From a virus, in the IMG/VR virus record IMGVR_UViG_3300025266_000005, positions 1 to 64,000 of that record: 64,000 bases of DNA; one strand, written 5' to 3'. Shown here piece after piece: positions 8,920-17,751 of the stretch. The notes below the pieces were generated by a model. The model was not told the DNA's origin, searched no databases, and saw only the letters and a program-made list of their open reading frames with translations. Positions within the stretch are counted from its first letter, which is position 1, and each line of letters begins with the position of its first letter. The position numbers and the translations under genes are program-made.

Positions 8920-9259
8920 TGTATAAAACCTCTATCTCGCCAAATTGCGTTAATACATAACTCGATATAGTTATCGAGCGCGACTGCAGATCATAATCAA
9001 GATTAAAAGAAAGTAGCCGCACCACCCCCGGCGTTCTGGCAATTCTGTTTCTTAAGATTGACTCAACACTGTTCAGGCTTTCAAACTTGCCAAGAATTTG
9101 CTGGAACCAGGGCGTTCCGTCAGTTATGTCTCTGAAATACTCAGCTAGGAAAAGCTTTAATCTTGTCACGCAGGTTTGGGCTATTTCTTCGCGATCGTGA
9201 ATAAACACATCGCCAGTGGTGACGATATCGCCCTGCTCATTTAATTTTCTTACCGTCAT
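8891..9259 (-). CDS. Baseplate wedge component, W/gp25-like
   Basis: A 122-residue protein. ARTPGVVRLLSFNLDYDLQSRSI and the preceding helical segment (LKLFLAEYFRDITDGTPWFQ) match the small wedge proteins encoded just before J. This class probably contributes to the sheath initiation site. It overlaps the J-like gene by 29 bases and the spike gene by 4 bases. Confidence 0.72.
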   Translation of the reverse strand: MTVRKLNEQGDIVTTGDVFIHDREEIAQTCVTRLKLFLAEYFRDITDGTPWFQQILGKFESLNSVESILRNRIARTPGVVRLLSFNLDYDLQSRSITISSYVLTQFGEIEVLYNGAVDTTGL

Positions 9260-9936
9260 ACTGGTGGCCCCGATGTTCCGCCGCCCGACTCAACGCCCGA
9301 ATGGACGTGATCGTTGCCGCTAATGGATCCGCTTCCCCATACTATATTTTCCGGCGTGGTAATAAGGCCTTCCGGAGTGATAACCACATTGTTAATGGTG
9401 ACCGTTCCATCTGCCGCCATGCGTATATGACCTATACTGTTTTCAACTGAAATTGTGTCGTCATTTTTTAACCAAGCAAACTGACTGCCTGATTTATTTC
9501 TTAATCTAATGCCATTGTTTTGAAAGTCTGGCAATACATTTGGATCGCTTCTAAATCCAGGCACAAAGAACGCATCTTGCAAGCTGTGCAATCTGCCTAT
9601 TGGGTTCTGTGCGATGCCGCCTGTTGTTTTCCAGCCATCGGTACAACGTTGGGAGAAAAAAACCATCCCCTCGCAACCTCGGTCAATCTGGTACTCAATG
9701 CAGTAATCGCCTCCAGGGAAGTGAATTGGCACGTCAATAATTGGCTTAAGTGCAAATGAAGATCCATTGATGTCAACACGCTCAATACCGACCTGTATCT
9801 GTGCCCGCTGTTTCGACCCGCCGTCTATTAGTGCAATTACGTGACCTGGCACACTGGTGTAAACGGTTTTCATTAACTCATGGAATCCCGCCTTTAATGG
9901 CGCTGAACCAGTCGTTTCTTTATGACCATTACTCAT
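9256..9936 (-). CDS. Baseplate spike / central puncturing protein (gp5-, Gp138-like)
   Basis: A 226-residue protein with an OB-like N-terminal half and a C-terminal run of short beta repeats (HIRMAADGTVTINNV, then the tail ending GPPV) typical of membrane-puncturing spikes. The His-containing end SGNDHVHSGVESGGGTSGP may bind metal at the tip, as in other phage spikes. It sits between the hub and wedge genes. Confidence 0.72.
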   Translation of the reverse strand: MSNGHKETTGSAPLKAGFHELMKTVYTSVPGHVIALIDGGSKQRAQIQVGIERVDINGSSFALKPIIDVPIHFPGGDYCIEYQIDRGCEGMVFFSQRCTDGWKTTGGIAQNPIGRLHSLQDAFFVPGFRSDPNVLPDFQNNGIRLRNKSGSQFAWLKNDDTISVENSIGHIRMAADGTVTINNVVITPEGLITTPENIVWGSGSISGNDHVHSGVESGGGTSGPPV

Positions 9937-9941
9937 GGCGG

Positions 9942-11363
9942 CTACCTAATGTATTTAAGGCCTTCCATGTAAGACTTATCAACTCTTTCAACGGCCTCAC
10001 CTCGTGTTATTTTATCGTCGCGATTTGCATCTAAACCGGCGTTTTGTGCGTACTGTCTGGCGTATGTTCCGGTCTTTTCCCACATCACATAGCTTTCAGG
10101 TTTATTAATTGCTGCAGGCCACAGCACCGCCATGTATGCATCACCAATATTTCTGATGCGTCTGGCGTAGTCTTCAAAATAACGCTCGACGTAATCAAGC
10201 TGCTGAACTGCTGTCATTCTGGCTAATGCTGTTGTGCTGGTGCCAAGACCTACCGCTGTTGACGGAATAAACTGTATTAATCCTGTAGCACCGGAACCGG
10301 CCAGATTGGTTGTTGTCGGATCAAATGAATTGCCCGTTTCAAAAGCCATAATTGCCATGAGCCAGTTGGCGTTAATACCAAGATTGCTTTCAATCTGACG
10401 GACTCTCGCTCTAAATTCCTTACTGACTTTCGCGCCCCAAACCAGACCGCCCGTAGCTTGTCTTTCTTCAACACTTGGCGCTTGCTCAGTTGCCAGTATT
10501 CCCGGCACTAATCCATCGATCGTTAAATCCCACGAATCGCCGTGACTATCGCCCGTATAGGACATGGCCAGCACGTTATAAAGGCCGTTCGCATTTGCAT
10601 TGCCGGATAGCTGCTGAATAAAAATATTGCCGGTATTGAATGTGCTGAACTCAGATTTAACATTAATTCGGCTTGACGTTCTAATGTATGGGTTAATACG
10701 CATCGTGACCGTTACACCCAATCCATCAGGGCCGCGATTCACTTCTGGCATACCTACCATGCCGGTGTATTGGTTTACTTCAAATATCGGCGTTGTTCTG
10801 GTTTTGCCTTTTCGTGTAACGGTTATCCGGCCGCGATCTTCAACCCATGTAAAGCCAAACTGCCCGCCCAAGTCGGTGAGGATTTTAGGAATATCTCCAT
10901 CTGCAATAAATCCACTTATAAAAACGGGTTTATCGGTAAATTGCGACTCATCTAAATCTAACGCTCTAGGCCATGCTGAGGCTAAATCTTTAACCACATC
11001 GACAAGCAGTGTTCCCGCGCCATACGATGAATTAATAGATCCCCTGTCATATACTGGCGTACCAGACCGGCAAAGCAATCTTGTTGCTGTGCTTGTCCCG
11101 TCACGCTCTGGCAATACGTTATTTATGATGCCGTTGAAAATTAAATCAACGCTATTCTCATAGCCCGCTTTTAGCGCGATCGTTGATCCCTGACTGATAA
11201 TGCTGGTTTTTGCCAAGTTGTATAATCGAATATCGGCAAATGATTGTGTATTTAAAGGTGATACAACCACATCAAAGACGCAACGTAACTGTCTATCTCT
11301 GCCGCCTTGCACAAACTCATTGCCGTCTATCTCAATCAGCCATCGGCGCAAATATTGAGACAT
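9942..11363 (-). CDS. Tail hub protein fused to a lytic transglycosylase (SLT) domain
   Basis: A 473-residue protein. The first two thirds are a phage late-control/hub-like beta structure (WLIEIDGNEF to the SYTGDSHGDSWDLTIDGLVPG region). The C-terminal third has an SLT-type transglycosylase core: ANWLMAIMAFETG with the candidate catalytic Glu, then SGATGLIQFIPSTA. It would cut peptidoglycan during DNA entry. The start at 11363 comes from TAATG coupling to the preceding gene. Confidence 0.82.
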   Translation of the reverse strand: MSQYLRRWLIEIDGNEFVQGGRDRQLRCVFDVVVSPLNTQSFADIRLYNLAKTSIISQGSTIALKAGYENSVDLIFNGIINNVLPERDGTSTATRLLCRSGTPVYDRGSINSSYGAGTLLVDVVKDLASAWPRALDLDESQFTDKPVFISGFIADGDIPKILTDLGGQFGFTWVEDRGRITVTRKGKTRTTPIFEVNQYTGMVGMPEVNRGPDGLGVTVTMRINPYIRTSSRINVKSEFSTFNTGNIFIQQLSGNANANGLYNVLAMSYTGDSHGDSWDLTIDGLVPGILATEQAPSVEERQATGGLVWGAKVSKEFRARVRQIESNLGINANWLMAIMAFETGNSFDPTTTNLAGSGATGLIQFIPSTAVGLGTSTTALARMTAVQQLDYVERYFEDYARRIRNIGDAYMAVLWPAAINKPESYVMWEKTGTYARQYAQNAGLDANRDDKITRGEAVERVDKSYMEGLKYIR

Positions 11364-11656
11364 TAGGCCACCCAAGTAAGCGTGTTATCGATGCCTAAAC
11401 TATCTAATGTGGCCTGCTTTCCGGTGAATACCAGTGAGCCTATTTTGGCCTGATAGTTTTCGATGATATCTGCTCCAGGCTCTAACATTGCACCCAAAAC
11501 CAACGGCGTGCCATCACGGTAAATATTTAAACTCCATGCGGGGTAATCCAGATACGAAAGGTAATTAATCTCAAAGTCCAGAAAGTTATTACCAAGCTGC
11601 ATTGAAAAGCGTTGATGTGCATTTGCAGGGCCAGCAAGCAAAGGAATTGTGATCAT
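11363..11656 (-). CDS. Baseplate plug-like protein
   Basis: A 97-residue protein beginning MITIPLLAGPANAHQRFSM, with LDFEINYLSYLDYPAWSLN in the middle. This resembles the small plug proteins encoded between the Dit-like and hub genes of simple-baseplate myoviruses. The family call rests on pattern and position only. Confidence 0.6.
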   Translation of the reverse strand: MITIPLLAGPANAHQRFSMQLGNNFLDFEINYLSYLDYPAWSLNIYRDGTPLVLGAMLEPGADIIENYQAKIGSLVFTGKQATLDSLGIDNTLTWVA

Positions 11657-12318
11657 ATATCCTCACCCACGTATTGCATGACATCCTCAACGGCTATCGT
11701 GACCGCGCCACTAGGCTGCACACCTACTTTCTGTCCTGCGTTCACATCGGCTGCGGCTGCACTTTTAACTGGATCGCCATCAGGCAATTGAAACTGTGAC
11801 GGCTGCAGTTTTTCTGGCAGCCTGTCGAGCGTGATCAATTCTTGTAATTCAGCAATGAATATCAGTCCATTTTCATTTACTGGATCTCGTGTCCTGCTGA
11901 TTCTGGTTAGCACCATATTGGCTAAGTTGGCATCGACGGTATCAACATCAAACGGCAGGCCAGCCACCATTAAATCAATTAAAAATTGTAAGGTGCTTGA
12001 CGCTCTTGTTGCGTTATTGCCTGATAGGAAGCCAATGGACAGCCCTGCAACCGTTGCTACAAAGGGATTGCTTCTATCTATGTTTGTTCCCGCACCGATA
12101 AAGTCAGTCAGTATCGGTTTGATAGGGTTATTACTCACCGCGCCGGTCAAGAAATAACGGATAGGGTTAATGATTCTGTGATCGTTTACGCGAGCGCCAG
12201 ATTCCACTGGATAGCGTGTTAATTCGATGCTGGCATCAATCGTATCTTCAAGAGTGGCGTCTAACTTATAACCTGCCAGCGTGGGAGACTGACGGAATAG
12301 GATATTAATAACACTCAT
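11653..12318 (-). CDS. Dit-like distal tail / tail-baseplate protein
   Basis: A 221-residue protein immediately downstream of the tape measure, the position of Dit-like tail proteins in small myoviruses. The N-terminal half (VINILFRQSPTLAGYKLDAT) is followed by helical segments. The C terminus has SAAAADVNAGQKVGVQPSG. Its role in joining tube and baseplate is inferred from gene order. Confidence 0.6.
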   Translation of the reverse strand: MSVINILFRQSPTLAGYKLDATLEDTIDASIELTRYPVESGARVNDHRIINPIRYFLTGAVSNNPIKPILTDFIGAGTNIDRSNPFVATVAGLSIGFLSGNNATRASSTLQFLIDLMVAGLPFDVDTVDANLANMVLTRISRTRDPVNENGLIFIAELQELITLDRLPEKLQPSQFQLPDGDPVKSAAAADVNAGQKVGVQPSGAVTIAVEDVMQYVGEDI

Positions 12319-13472
12319 TATCTGTCCGTCGTTGTTTGCATATCGTCGATTGTGGCTTGATCGCGCCGCTCAATCACCCCTGTTACCGTATTCTCTAAAG
12401 CCTTGCCATCAATCGTTAGATTAACGTCGAGATTGTTCTGTATTTTTGGTTGTTGATAATTAGTTGTGTCACTACGGCTGTTATAAAAGTTGTAGTCAGG
12501 CGTTGCTCTGATAGCGTCCTGATTGTCTACTGCGCCATCCATGACTGACTGCCGGTAAATGGATGATCGTTCAATGGCTTTGGCGCGCTGATCACCTATC
12601 CATCCGCCAACCGAATCAGTAATACCGCTAAAGCCTTCCGCGTGCCATTCACGTCTTTCACCACCATCTTTGCCAAATACGCCCTTATCGAGCATATTCT
12701 CCCAAGCTGTTGGCGCTTCTGGATCTCTTGGCGTCGTGGCCCTATCAATTAAGTCGTTTGCTGTTTCTAACATTCCAGCAAAGGCGGGCAGCATTTTTTC
12801 AGCCAGCGTATTTGATACGCCCTCTATTCTCAGCTTTGTTAACGCTAACTGCTCGTTGAAATCCCTAGCCGCTTCTGTTGAATCTTGTATGTTTCCGGTT
12901 AGGTTGGATGCCTGCTCGATCAGCCTGTCAAACTCTTGCTGCCCCTGACGCAGTGACCGCATAGTTACATCGGAAAAGCCAAATGTTTTTTGCAGTTGTA
13001 GTTGCTGCTCTTTACTAAGCTCTGGCGTAATGCTTGATAGCATTCGCATAAATTCCTCACCATCTTTAGCTTGCATTAGTGAGGCAGTATCTATTCCGGC
13101 ATAGGCCAGACTTTCAAAGGCGCTCGCATCACCACGCAACCGGAAGTCGCTTAATGCGTCTTCTATGGATGAAATGGCTGATAATGCATCTGCAGCATCA
13201 CCACCAAGAACCTCAAAGGCATTCCCTAGCCCATAAACAAACTTAGGCGATGAACTCAGCTTTTCTGCGGCAAGGTTAAAGCCATCTATCCGACTGCCCG
13301 CTGCAATAGCCGCTGATGAAGCCGCCCCAAATGCGCCAACCATAGCAGCACCGGCAAACCCCGCAACTGAACGAATACGATTTAATCCGCCGGTAACCTC
13401 TCTCTCGCCCTCATCGAACTTGGAAGCATCCAAGCCAACGCCAACAAGAAAGTTTTTAATGGTGTTAGACAT
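12318..13472 (-). CDS. Short tail tape measure protein
   Basis: A 384-residue protein with a hydrophobic Ala/Gly segment near residues 35-60 (VAGFAGAAMVGAFGAAS) and long helical regions, placed right after the chaperone frameshift pair. This is the standard tape-measure position. At roughly 1.5 angstroms per residue the tail would be near 60 nm, short for a myovirus. Confidence 0.75.
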   Translation of the reverse strand: MSNTIKNFLVGVGLDASKFDEGEREVTGGLNRIRSVAGFAGAAMVGAFGAASSAAIAAGSRIDGFNLAAEKLSSSPKFVYGLGNAFEVLGGDAADALSAISSIEDALSDFRLRGDASAFESLAYAGIDTASLMQAKDGEEFMRMLSSITPELSKEQQLQLQKTFGFSDVTMRSLRQGQQEFDRLIEQASNLTGNIQDSTEAARDFNEQLALTKLRIEGVSNTLAEKMLPAFAGMLETANDLIDRATTPRDPEAPTAWENMLDKGVFGKDGGERREWHAEGFSGITDSVGGWIGDQRAKAIERSSIYRQSVMDGAVDNQDAIRATPDYNFYNSRSDTTNYQQPKIQNNLDVNLTIDGKALENTVTGVIERRDQATIDDMQTTTDR

Positions 13473-13709
13473 TTATCGTTTCTCAGCCTTTGCGTTAGCG
13501 ATAGCAGATTTATAATCATCGACCATCTGCGTTATTGTCTGGTTGAACCGTTCAACGTCTTCCAGCGAGTAAGTTCCATCATTCAAATCAGCCCATGAAC
13601 ATAACGGCGGACAGATACCGTTTACCCCTGTGCAGGGGCGCATCAAGTACCAATTTATGTTGGTTGGCTTTGCATTGCCTCGATTGCGGCGCGGTTTTCT
13701 TCTGCCCAA
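13473..13709 (-). CDS. Tail assembly chaperone extension (GT-like, by -1 frameshift)
   Basis: A 78-residue frame overlapping the end of the chaperone gene by 55 bases, in the -1 frame. A run of seven T on the minus strand (13715-13721) lies just before the overlap. Slippage there would read GGT TTT TTT TAC CTA and continue into this frame, making a G/GT-type fusion. A free-standing start would have to be a TTG without a good ribosome site. Confidence 0.7.
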   Translation of the reverse strand: MGRRKPRRNRGNAKPTNINWYLMRPCTGVNGICPPLCSWADLNDGTYSLEDVERFNQTITQMVDDYKSAIANAKAEKR

Positions 13710-14062
13710 TAGGTAAAAAAACCTTCAAGATTCCACCGCAACACTTTCGCACGCAGTTTGTTGTATTCCATCACCTTGCCATCAAAATCACGAATGGAAA
13801 CAAAGTCATCACGTCCGGCAATGCTGATACGCGACATAATTAACCCATCGATTTTTTCTTTTAACTGATATGGCAACGCCATCATCATAAAAACCAATAC
13901 CGCCTCATCAGGCTCACTGCTTTTCTGGTTTTTTGCTGCCATAGCAAGACGCTGAGTCAATGGCTGAGTTAACAGGCTAAATACTTCATCTTGTGCGACG
14001 GCTGATGCCCTTGCGACGTTGTAGGTTTCTGCGCCCAGTGTGAATGTCTTAGTATTGGACAT
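13655..14062 (-). CDS. Tail assembly chaperone (G-like)
   Basis: A 135-residue protein between tail tube and tape measure. The N terminus SNTKTFTLGAETYNVARASA resembles small phage tail chaperones, and the C terminus ends FFTYWAEENRAAIEAM. It would bind the tape measure during assembly. The slippery T7 lies at its FF codons. Confidence 0.75.
   Translation of the reverse strand: MSNTKTFTLGAETYNVARASAVAQDEVFSLLTQPLTQRLAMAAKNQKSSEPDEAVLVFMMMALPYQLKEKIDGLIMSRISIAGRDDFVSIRDFDGKVMEYNKLRAKVLRWNLEGFFTYWAEENRAAIEAMQSQPT
13715..13721 (-). other. Programmed -1 frameshift site (T7 slippery run)
   Basis: The minus strand reads GGT TTT TTT ACC in the chaperone frame. A one-base backward slip gives TAC CTA TTG GGC, entering the downstream frame that stays open to 13473. 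The location between the tube and tape-measure genes is where G/GT frameshifts occur. Confidence 0.72.
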
Positions 14063-14475
14063 TATTCACCGCCTTTAAGACCAGTCCATGCGTTGAATTC
14101 CATTAAGAATTGGTCATCTGAAATAGTGGTGCCGCCGCGATTACTTGCGCCGTCATTGGTAATAACGCCCTCTGTACCAATTGCGTTTTCCAGTGTGCCG
14201 ATTACCGTTGCCGAAAAACTGATGTTTGCGTAACTATTGAATAGCGCCTGCATGTAAGCTGAATCGGGACTGCCAGGGTTAAGATTTAATGTTACTGAGC
14301 GGCCAGGGTTTTTCCGATCCAGACGAATAGCGTTACCACCCATGCCGCGGCGCAGGTTAGAGCGTTGATCGATAGGCGCATCAGTAATGGGTGAATCTGA
14401 ATCGCCCCAATCCGTTATTTCTCGTCCGTTGACTGTTACTACTATCTGATCGGTGCTGAAATTATTTAATGCCAT
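14062..14475 (-). CDS. Tail tube protein, DUF3277-like
   Basis: A 137-residue protein starting MALNNFSTDQIVVTVNGREITDWGDSD, with a central RGMGGNAIRLDRKNPG segment typical of DUF3277 tube proteins. It follows the sheath gene directly, the usual sheath-tube pair of contractile tails. Confidence 0.8.
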   Translation of the reverse strand: MALNNFSTDQIVVTVNGREITDWGDSDSPITDAPIDQRSNLRRGMGGNAIRLDRKNPGRSVTLNLNPGSPDSAYMQALFNSYANISFSATVIGTLENAIGTEGVITNDGASNRGGTTISDDQFLMEFNAWTGLKGGE

Positions 14476-14487
14476 CGTTAATGCCCC

Positions 14488-15627
14488 TTAGTAAACGTCT
14501 AAATCAATGATTGCTTTATGGATAGCGCCAGCACGGAACAGGCGAATACGAATTGGTGCGGACAAACGACTGTCGCGATCTTCTGTTGAAATATCCAGAA
14601 TATCTTCTGGTTTGGTTAAGATTTCATAGCCGACTGTGTATTTTTCAATACCATCATCTGGATCGACATAATTGCGCGGGCCCAAATACCCGTTATCAAT
14701 GTATTGGTCGCAAACCTGACGCGCTGTAGCCAGTAATACCGCTTGTCCGCGTGGCGTTTGTTGTAACTTGGTGGTGACATTTGCCAGTGCGTTATAAAGC
14801 CGGACCGTCACGGTATTAATAAACGCATCCAGATTCACCACGTCATCGATGTATTCACCGAAGGTGCTATGCGTAATGGTATTTAACCAGCGACCCACAT
14901 CAGTTGAGCCTTGAAGCTCTACCGTTGCGTAGAAGGTAGCGTTTTTGGTATCAGCTTCCATCGCGGCAATCTCAGTGCCTTTTAAATCTTCTGACGCAAC
15001 ACCTGGGGATTTTTTAAACTCTCCGGTAATGGTTGAGTTTTCGCCGCTGTAATTAACTGCTGCAAAATGCTTGGCCAGTGCCGTTCCTGCATAAGCGTCT
15101 GTTGCGTGCGCTGCTGTGTAAACGTGGCGATAACCCAGTGTAGTAAGCTGTGATGCAATATCGGTATCATCATTTTGATCGCGAATCGCGGCAACTGCTG
15201 TACTGGTTTGATTGTCAATGAACATACTGGCGTTTTCTTCACACCATGCAGCAGCCAGAAGCACATCTGCTTCTACCGAATACACATCAGCGGTCAGGAT
15301 TGTCCAGTACCACCAGAACTCATCACGCGCTTTATTGAACGTTGCGGTTAGCGTGGCATCTACTGGATTGGTTACCCAAATAGTAACTTGGCGCATTTTT
15401 GGTGTGCCGCCCAACCATTTATTGGCTGACTTGTATGTTTCGGTGGTATCGGCAAAGTCGGCTGCTACTTCTGTAATATCAAAGTAAGTTTTGAAAGTAT
15501 CTACGGTCAGCGCACCATTTTCGCTTGAATCTGAAAACACCACTGCTGATGCAAAGTTAGCAAAGCCCAAACCAGCAGGACTTATACGTGCATTGACTTG
15601 AATTATTCGATCTGCTGGATATGTCAT
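14488..15627 (-). CDS. Tail sheath protein, DUF3383-like
   Basis: A 379-residue protein, the contractile sheath subunit. It begins MTYPADRIIQVNARISPAGLG and has a central helical region and a C-terminal part with DSRLSAPIRIRLFRAGAIH, as in DUF3383 sheath proteins. Its presence is the main evidence for a myovirus. Confidence 0.85.
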   Translation of the reverse strand: MTYPADRIIQVNARISPAGLGFANFASAVVFSDSSENGALTVDTFKTYFDITEVAADFADTTETYKSANKWLGGTPKMRQVTIWVTNPVDATLTATFNKARDEFWWYWTILTADVYSVEADVLLAAAWCEENASMFIDNQTSTAVAAIRDQNDDTDIASQLTTLGYRHVYTAAHATDAYAGTALAKHFAAVNYSGENSTITGEFKKSPGVASEDLKGTEIAAMEADTKNATFYATVELQGSTDVGRWLNTITHSTFGEYIDDVVNLDAFINTVTVRLYNALANVTTKLQQTPRGQAVLLATARQVCDQYIDNGYLGPRNYVDPDDGIEKYTVGYEILTKPEDILDISTEDRDSRLSAPIRIRLFRAGAIHKAIIDLDVY

Positions 15628-15630
15628 TTA

Positions 15631-16161
15631 TTAACCTCGTATATCAATATTGATTTCTTGGATGACCTGGCCATCCTCTTTTTCTGCAATGATTTTGGTG
15701 CCTAAAATATTGTTCACGGCATAGGCTGTGCTTGACTCCATCCATAGATAAAGCTCAATACGTGCCCGTTGCTCGTAGTTATTTGATTGAAGTGCCGTTA
15801 AATCGAGTATTCCGCTTGTGTTGCGTATGGAAATTTTGTGCTTAAACAAATCCCATGTGACCGTTTCAACCTTGCCCATCTGCAGCAGACGCTGAGCACG
15901 CTCATTTGCTGGACCGCGATAGAACTCAACTATCACGGTGACCATGATTTGTGGTCTTACATCGGTTTCGACTTGATCGTCAGGTATGTCTTTTCGGTAA
16001 ATATTGGCTTGTCCACGCTCTTCCACTGCATAACGTGGCTGAACTGATGCGTACTCACCTGTCGGCGCATCTTGGTTTTGTGCATAGAGGATGCACTCAG
16101 GTACGCCAGTTAAACCCATAATGTGCGGGCGCAAGATGGCAAAGATTTCTTCATTGGTCAT
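15631..16161 (-). CDS. Tail/neck terminator-like protein (LIC_12616 type)
   Basis: A 176-residue protein. Its N-terminal TNEEIFAILRPHIMGLTG and the YASVQPRYAVEERGQAN region resemble a neck-proximal family encoded before DUF3383 sheaths. It probably caps the tail tube at the head side. Its start overlaps the upstream gene by 11 bases. Confidence 0.6.
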   Translation of the reverse strand: MTNEEIFAILRPHIMGLTGVPECILYAQNQDAPTGEYASVQPRYAVEERGQANIYRKDIPDDQVETDVRPQIMVTVIVEFYRGPANERAQRLLQMGKVETVTWDLFKHKISIRNTSGILDLTALQSNNYEQRARIELYLWMESSTAYAVNNILGTKIIAEKEDGQVIQEINIDIRG

Positions 16162-16507
16162 CGTAGCGAACCACTATTAGTTTTGCGTAATTGCGCCACT
16201 CTCTAACGTCACGTTCAACGATTTTCCATTCATCGCCTTCAAGCCGCATATCTTCGCCGAGCTTTAATAACTCTAAATCACCGTCATTGATATACACCTT
16301 GCGAGAATCAAGGATTCTCTGCCCGGCTAGCATGAGATTGGATAACTCTTTATCATCTAGCTGCTGAACGTTTGCTCTGTAACTGACGGTTGTTTCTGTG
16401 CCGTCCTGCCAAATACCGTTTACATAAGCGCCACCTGCTTGATAGGTGAGAGTTACAGGTATCGACTCAAACACATCATCGATGTGCCCACTCATATTGA
16501 GGCTCAA
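16151..16507 (-). CDS. Head-tail connector / minor capsid protein
   Basis: A 118-residue protein in the connector cluster. A strong GGAGGT lies six bases before a TTG codon at 16507 that overlaps the previous stop (TTGA), so TTG is the preferred start; ATG at 16495 is the alternative. Motifs such as GEDMRLEGDEWKIVERDVREW suggest a small beta-barrel stopper. The family is uncertain. Confidence 0.6.
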   Translation of the reverse strand: MSLNMSGHIDDVFESIPVTLTYQAGGAYVNGIWQDGTETTVSYRANVQQLDDKELSNLMLAGQRILDSRKVYINDGDLELLKLGEDMRLEGDEWKIVERDVREWRNYAKLIVVRYDDQ

Positions 16508-16965
16508 AGTGATACCTCCGGTTTTTTGCTGCTGACGGTGTACGTAATGCTGCTACGCATTGCGCCGGTATCGATTAATGGGTTTGAACTGCCTTTGCGT
16601 TTGATGGTGCTTGCTGCATTAGCTGGTGATTTCAAATCCGTGATGAACTCTTTCACATTACCTACGGCAAGCAAGCCAACTTGAGCAATAATCTGCTCAC
16701 TGGTTAGGCCGCGCTTCACGCCATCCTGAATGGTTTGCAAATATTCTCTGTTACCTTTTGCCACGCCTAAATCTAGGAATGGTCTGGCAGGTATCTTGCC
16801 GTTGCCAAAGTGCTGTGTGGCGCCCAATCCAGCCATAGTGAGCGGCTGACCTTCGACACTACCTGCAGACTCATGAATGCCAATTAATGCGTATTCTGTG
16901 GTGAACTTTCCCAGTTCTTTTTTAAGCGCTTCCTGCACTTGTTGCAGACCAATTATCTTGATCAT
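16504..16965 (-). CDS. HK97 gp10-like tail completion protein
   Basis: A 153-residue protein. HFGNGKIPARPFLDLGV followed by the C-terminal SSNPLIDTGAMRSSITY is the typical signature of the HK97 gp10-like completion family (arrival at PARPFL, then L.DTG.L..SI). Confidence 0.72.
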   Translation of the reverse strand: MIKIIGLQQVQEALKKELGKFTTEYALIGIHESAGSVEGQPLTMAGLGATQHFGNGKIPARPFLDLGVAKGNREYLQTIQDGVKRGLTSEQIIAQVGLLAVGNVKEFITDLKSPANAASTIKRKGSSNPLIDTGAMRSSITYTVSSKKPEVSL

Positions 16966-17381
16966 TAAACAGCCAATGCGCCCATACCAGCACGCCGACG
17001 CAGGCGTAAAAACTGCACGCCGTAGTTGGTCAGTGACAGCCAGTCGTTTTCCGTGTCCTGGATAGCGCCTACTCGATAAGTTATCGATTCATCAGCAACT
17101 GACTTAGCAGCTACGTTTAACCGTGCTGTCGGGCTAATGTTTGACGTATCGCTAGCGCCTTGCAGATAAGTCACAGCCAGCCAATGCGCGGCGTAATAAA
17201 ACATGCCACGTCGTTTAAAATTCTGACAAACATCATCAAATACACCCCAGCCGCGACCACCTGTTTCAGCGTCAGCCTCACATAACGCAGTTTCAACGAC
17301 ATCATCAGGCCATTTAGTTGCGTCAGTGAATGCAGGCTGATTTGCACGAAACGATGTGATGATGGCTGGGGTGATTTCCAT
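16965..17381 (-). CDS. DUF4054 head-tail adaptor
   Basis: A 138-residue protein starting MEITPAIITSFRANQPAFTD, with FKRRGMFYYAAHWLAVTYL in the middle. This is the DUF4054 pattern found after the major capsid in small myoviruses. It is probably the adaptor that docks on the portal. Confidence 0.75.
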   Translation of the reverse strand: MEITPAIITSFRANQPAFTDATKWPDDVVETALCEADAETGGRGWGVFDDVCQNFKRRGMFYYAAHWLAVTYLQGASDTSNISPTARLNVAAKSVADESITYRVGAIQDTENDWLSLTNYGVQFLRLRRRAGMGALAV

Positions 17382-17384
17382 TGC

Positions 17385-17693
17385 TTATGCTTCTACTGCT
17401 TTTTCAAGCTCGTCTTTCATTTGAGCGATAGTCCAGCTTTTTTTAACTTCAACACCTAAAGCTTCAAGGTCTTCAGTCAGTTGTTCTTTTTCTGTTTTTG
17501 GCGCGTCTTCATCAACGTCTTTTACGTCAACGACAGATAGCCAGCCACGCTTAAAGCAGTCTTTCGCAAATTCGGTCTTGGCTGCTTTTTCTGAAATCTC
17601 GACAGGCGGATGATTACCTGGCAATGTGCGACAAGGCTTTTCACCTTTGACATTGATCGTGATAACTCGCGCTGTGTGGTTTTTTACAAACAT
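17385..17693 (-). CDS. Small head-region protein with HeH/LEM-like C terminus
   Basis: A 102-residue protein. The last 35 residues (TEDLEALGVEVKKSWTIAQM and following) resemble a HeH helix-extended-loop-helix domain common in phage head-gene clusters. The ATG at 17693 follows GGAGAG; a slightly longer start exists at 17705 but overlaps the terminator region. Its role is unknown. Confidence 0.6.
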   Translation of the reverse strand: MFVKNHTARVITINVKGEKPCRTLPGNHPPVEISEKAAKTEFAKDCFKRGWLSVVDVKDVDEDAPKTEKEQLTEDLEALGVEVKKSWTIAQMKDELEKAVEA

Positions 17694-17706
17694 AATGCTC
17701 TCCAAT

Positions 17707-17731
17707 AAAAAAGCCCCTTTCGGGGCTTTTT
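17707..17731. terminator. Bidirectional terminator after the major capsid gene
   Basis: AGCCCC-TTTC-GGGGCT with A and T runs on both sides, 21 bases past the capsid stop. A strong terminator here fits the need for more capsid mRNA than connector mRNA. Confidence 0.82.
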
Positions 17732-17751
17732 GGTTGCTTATGGTTTACCGC

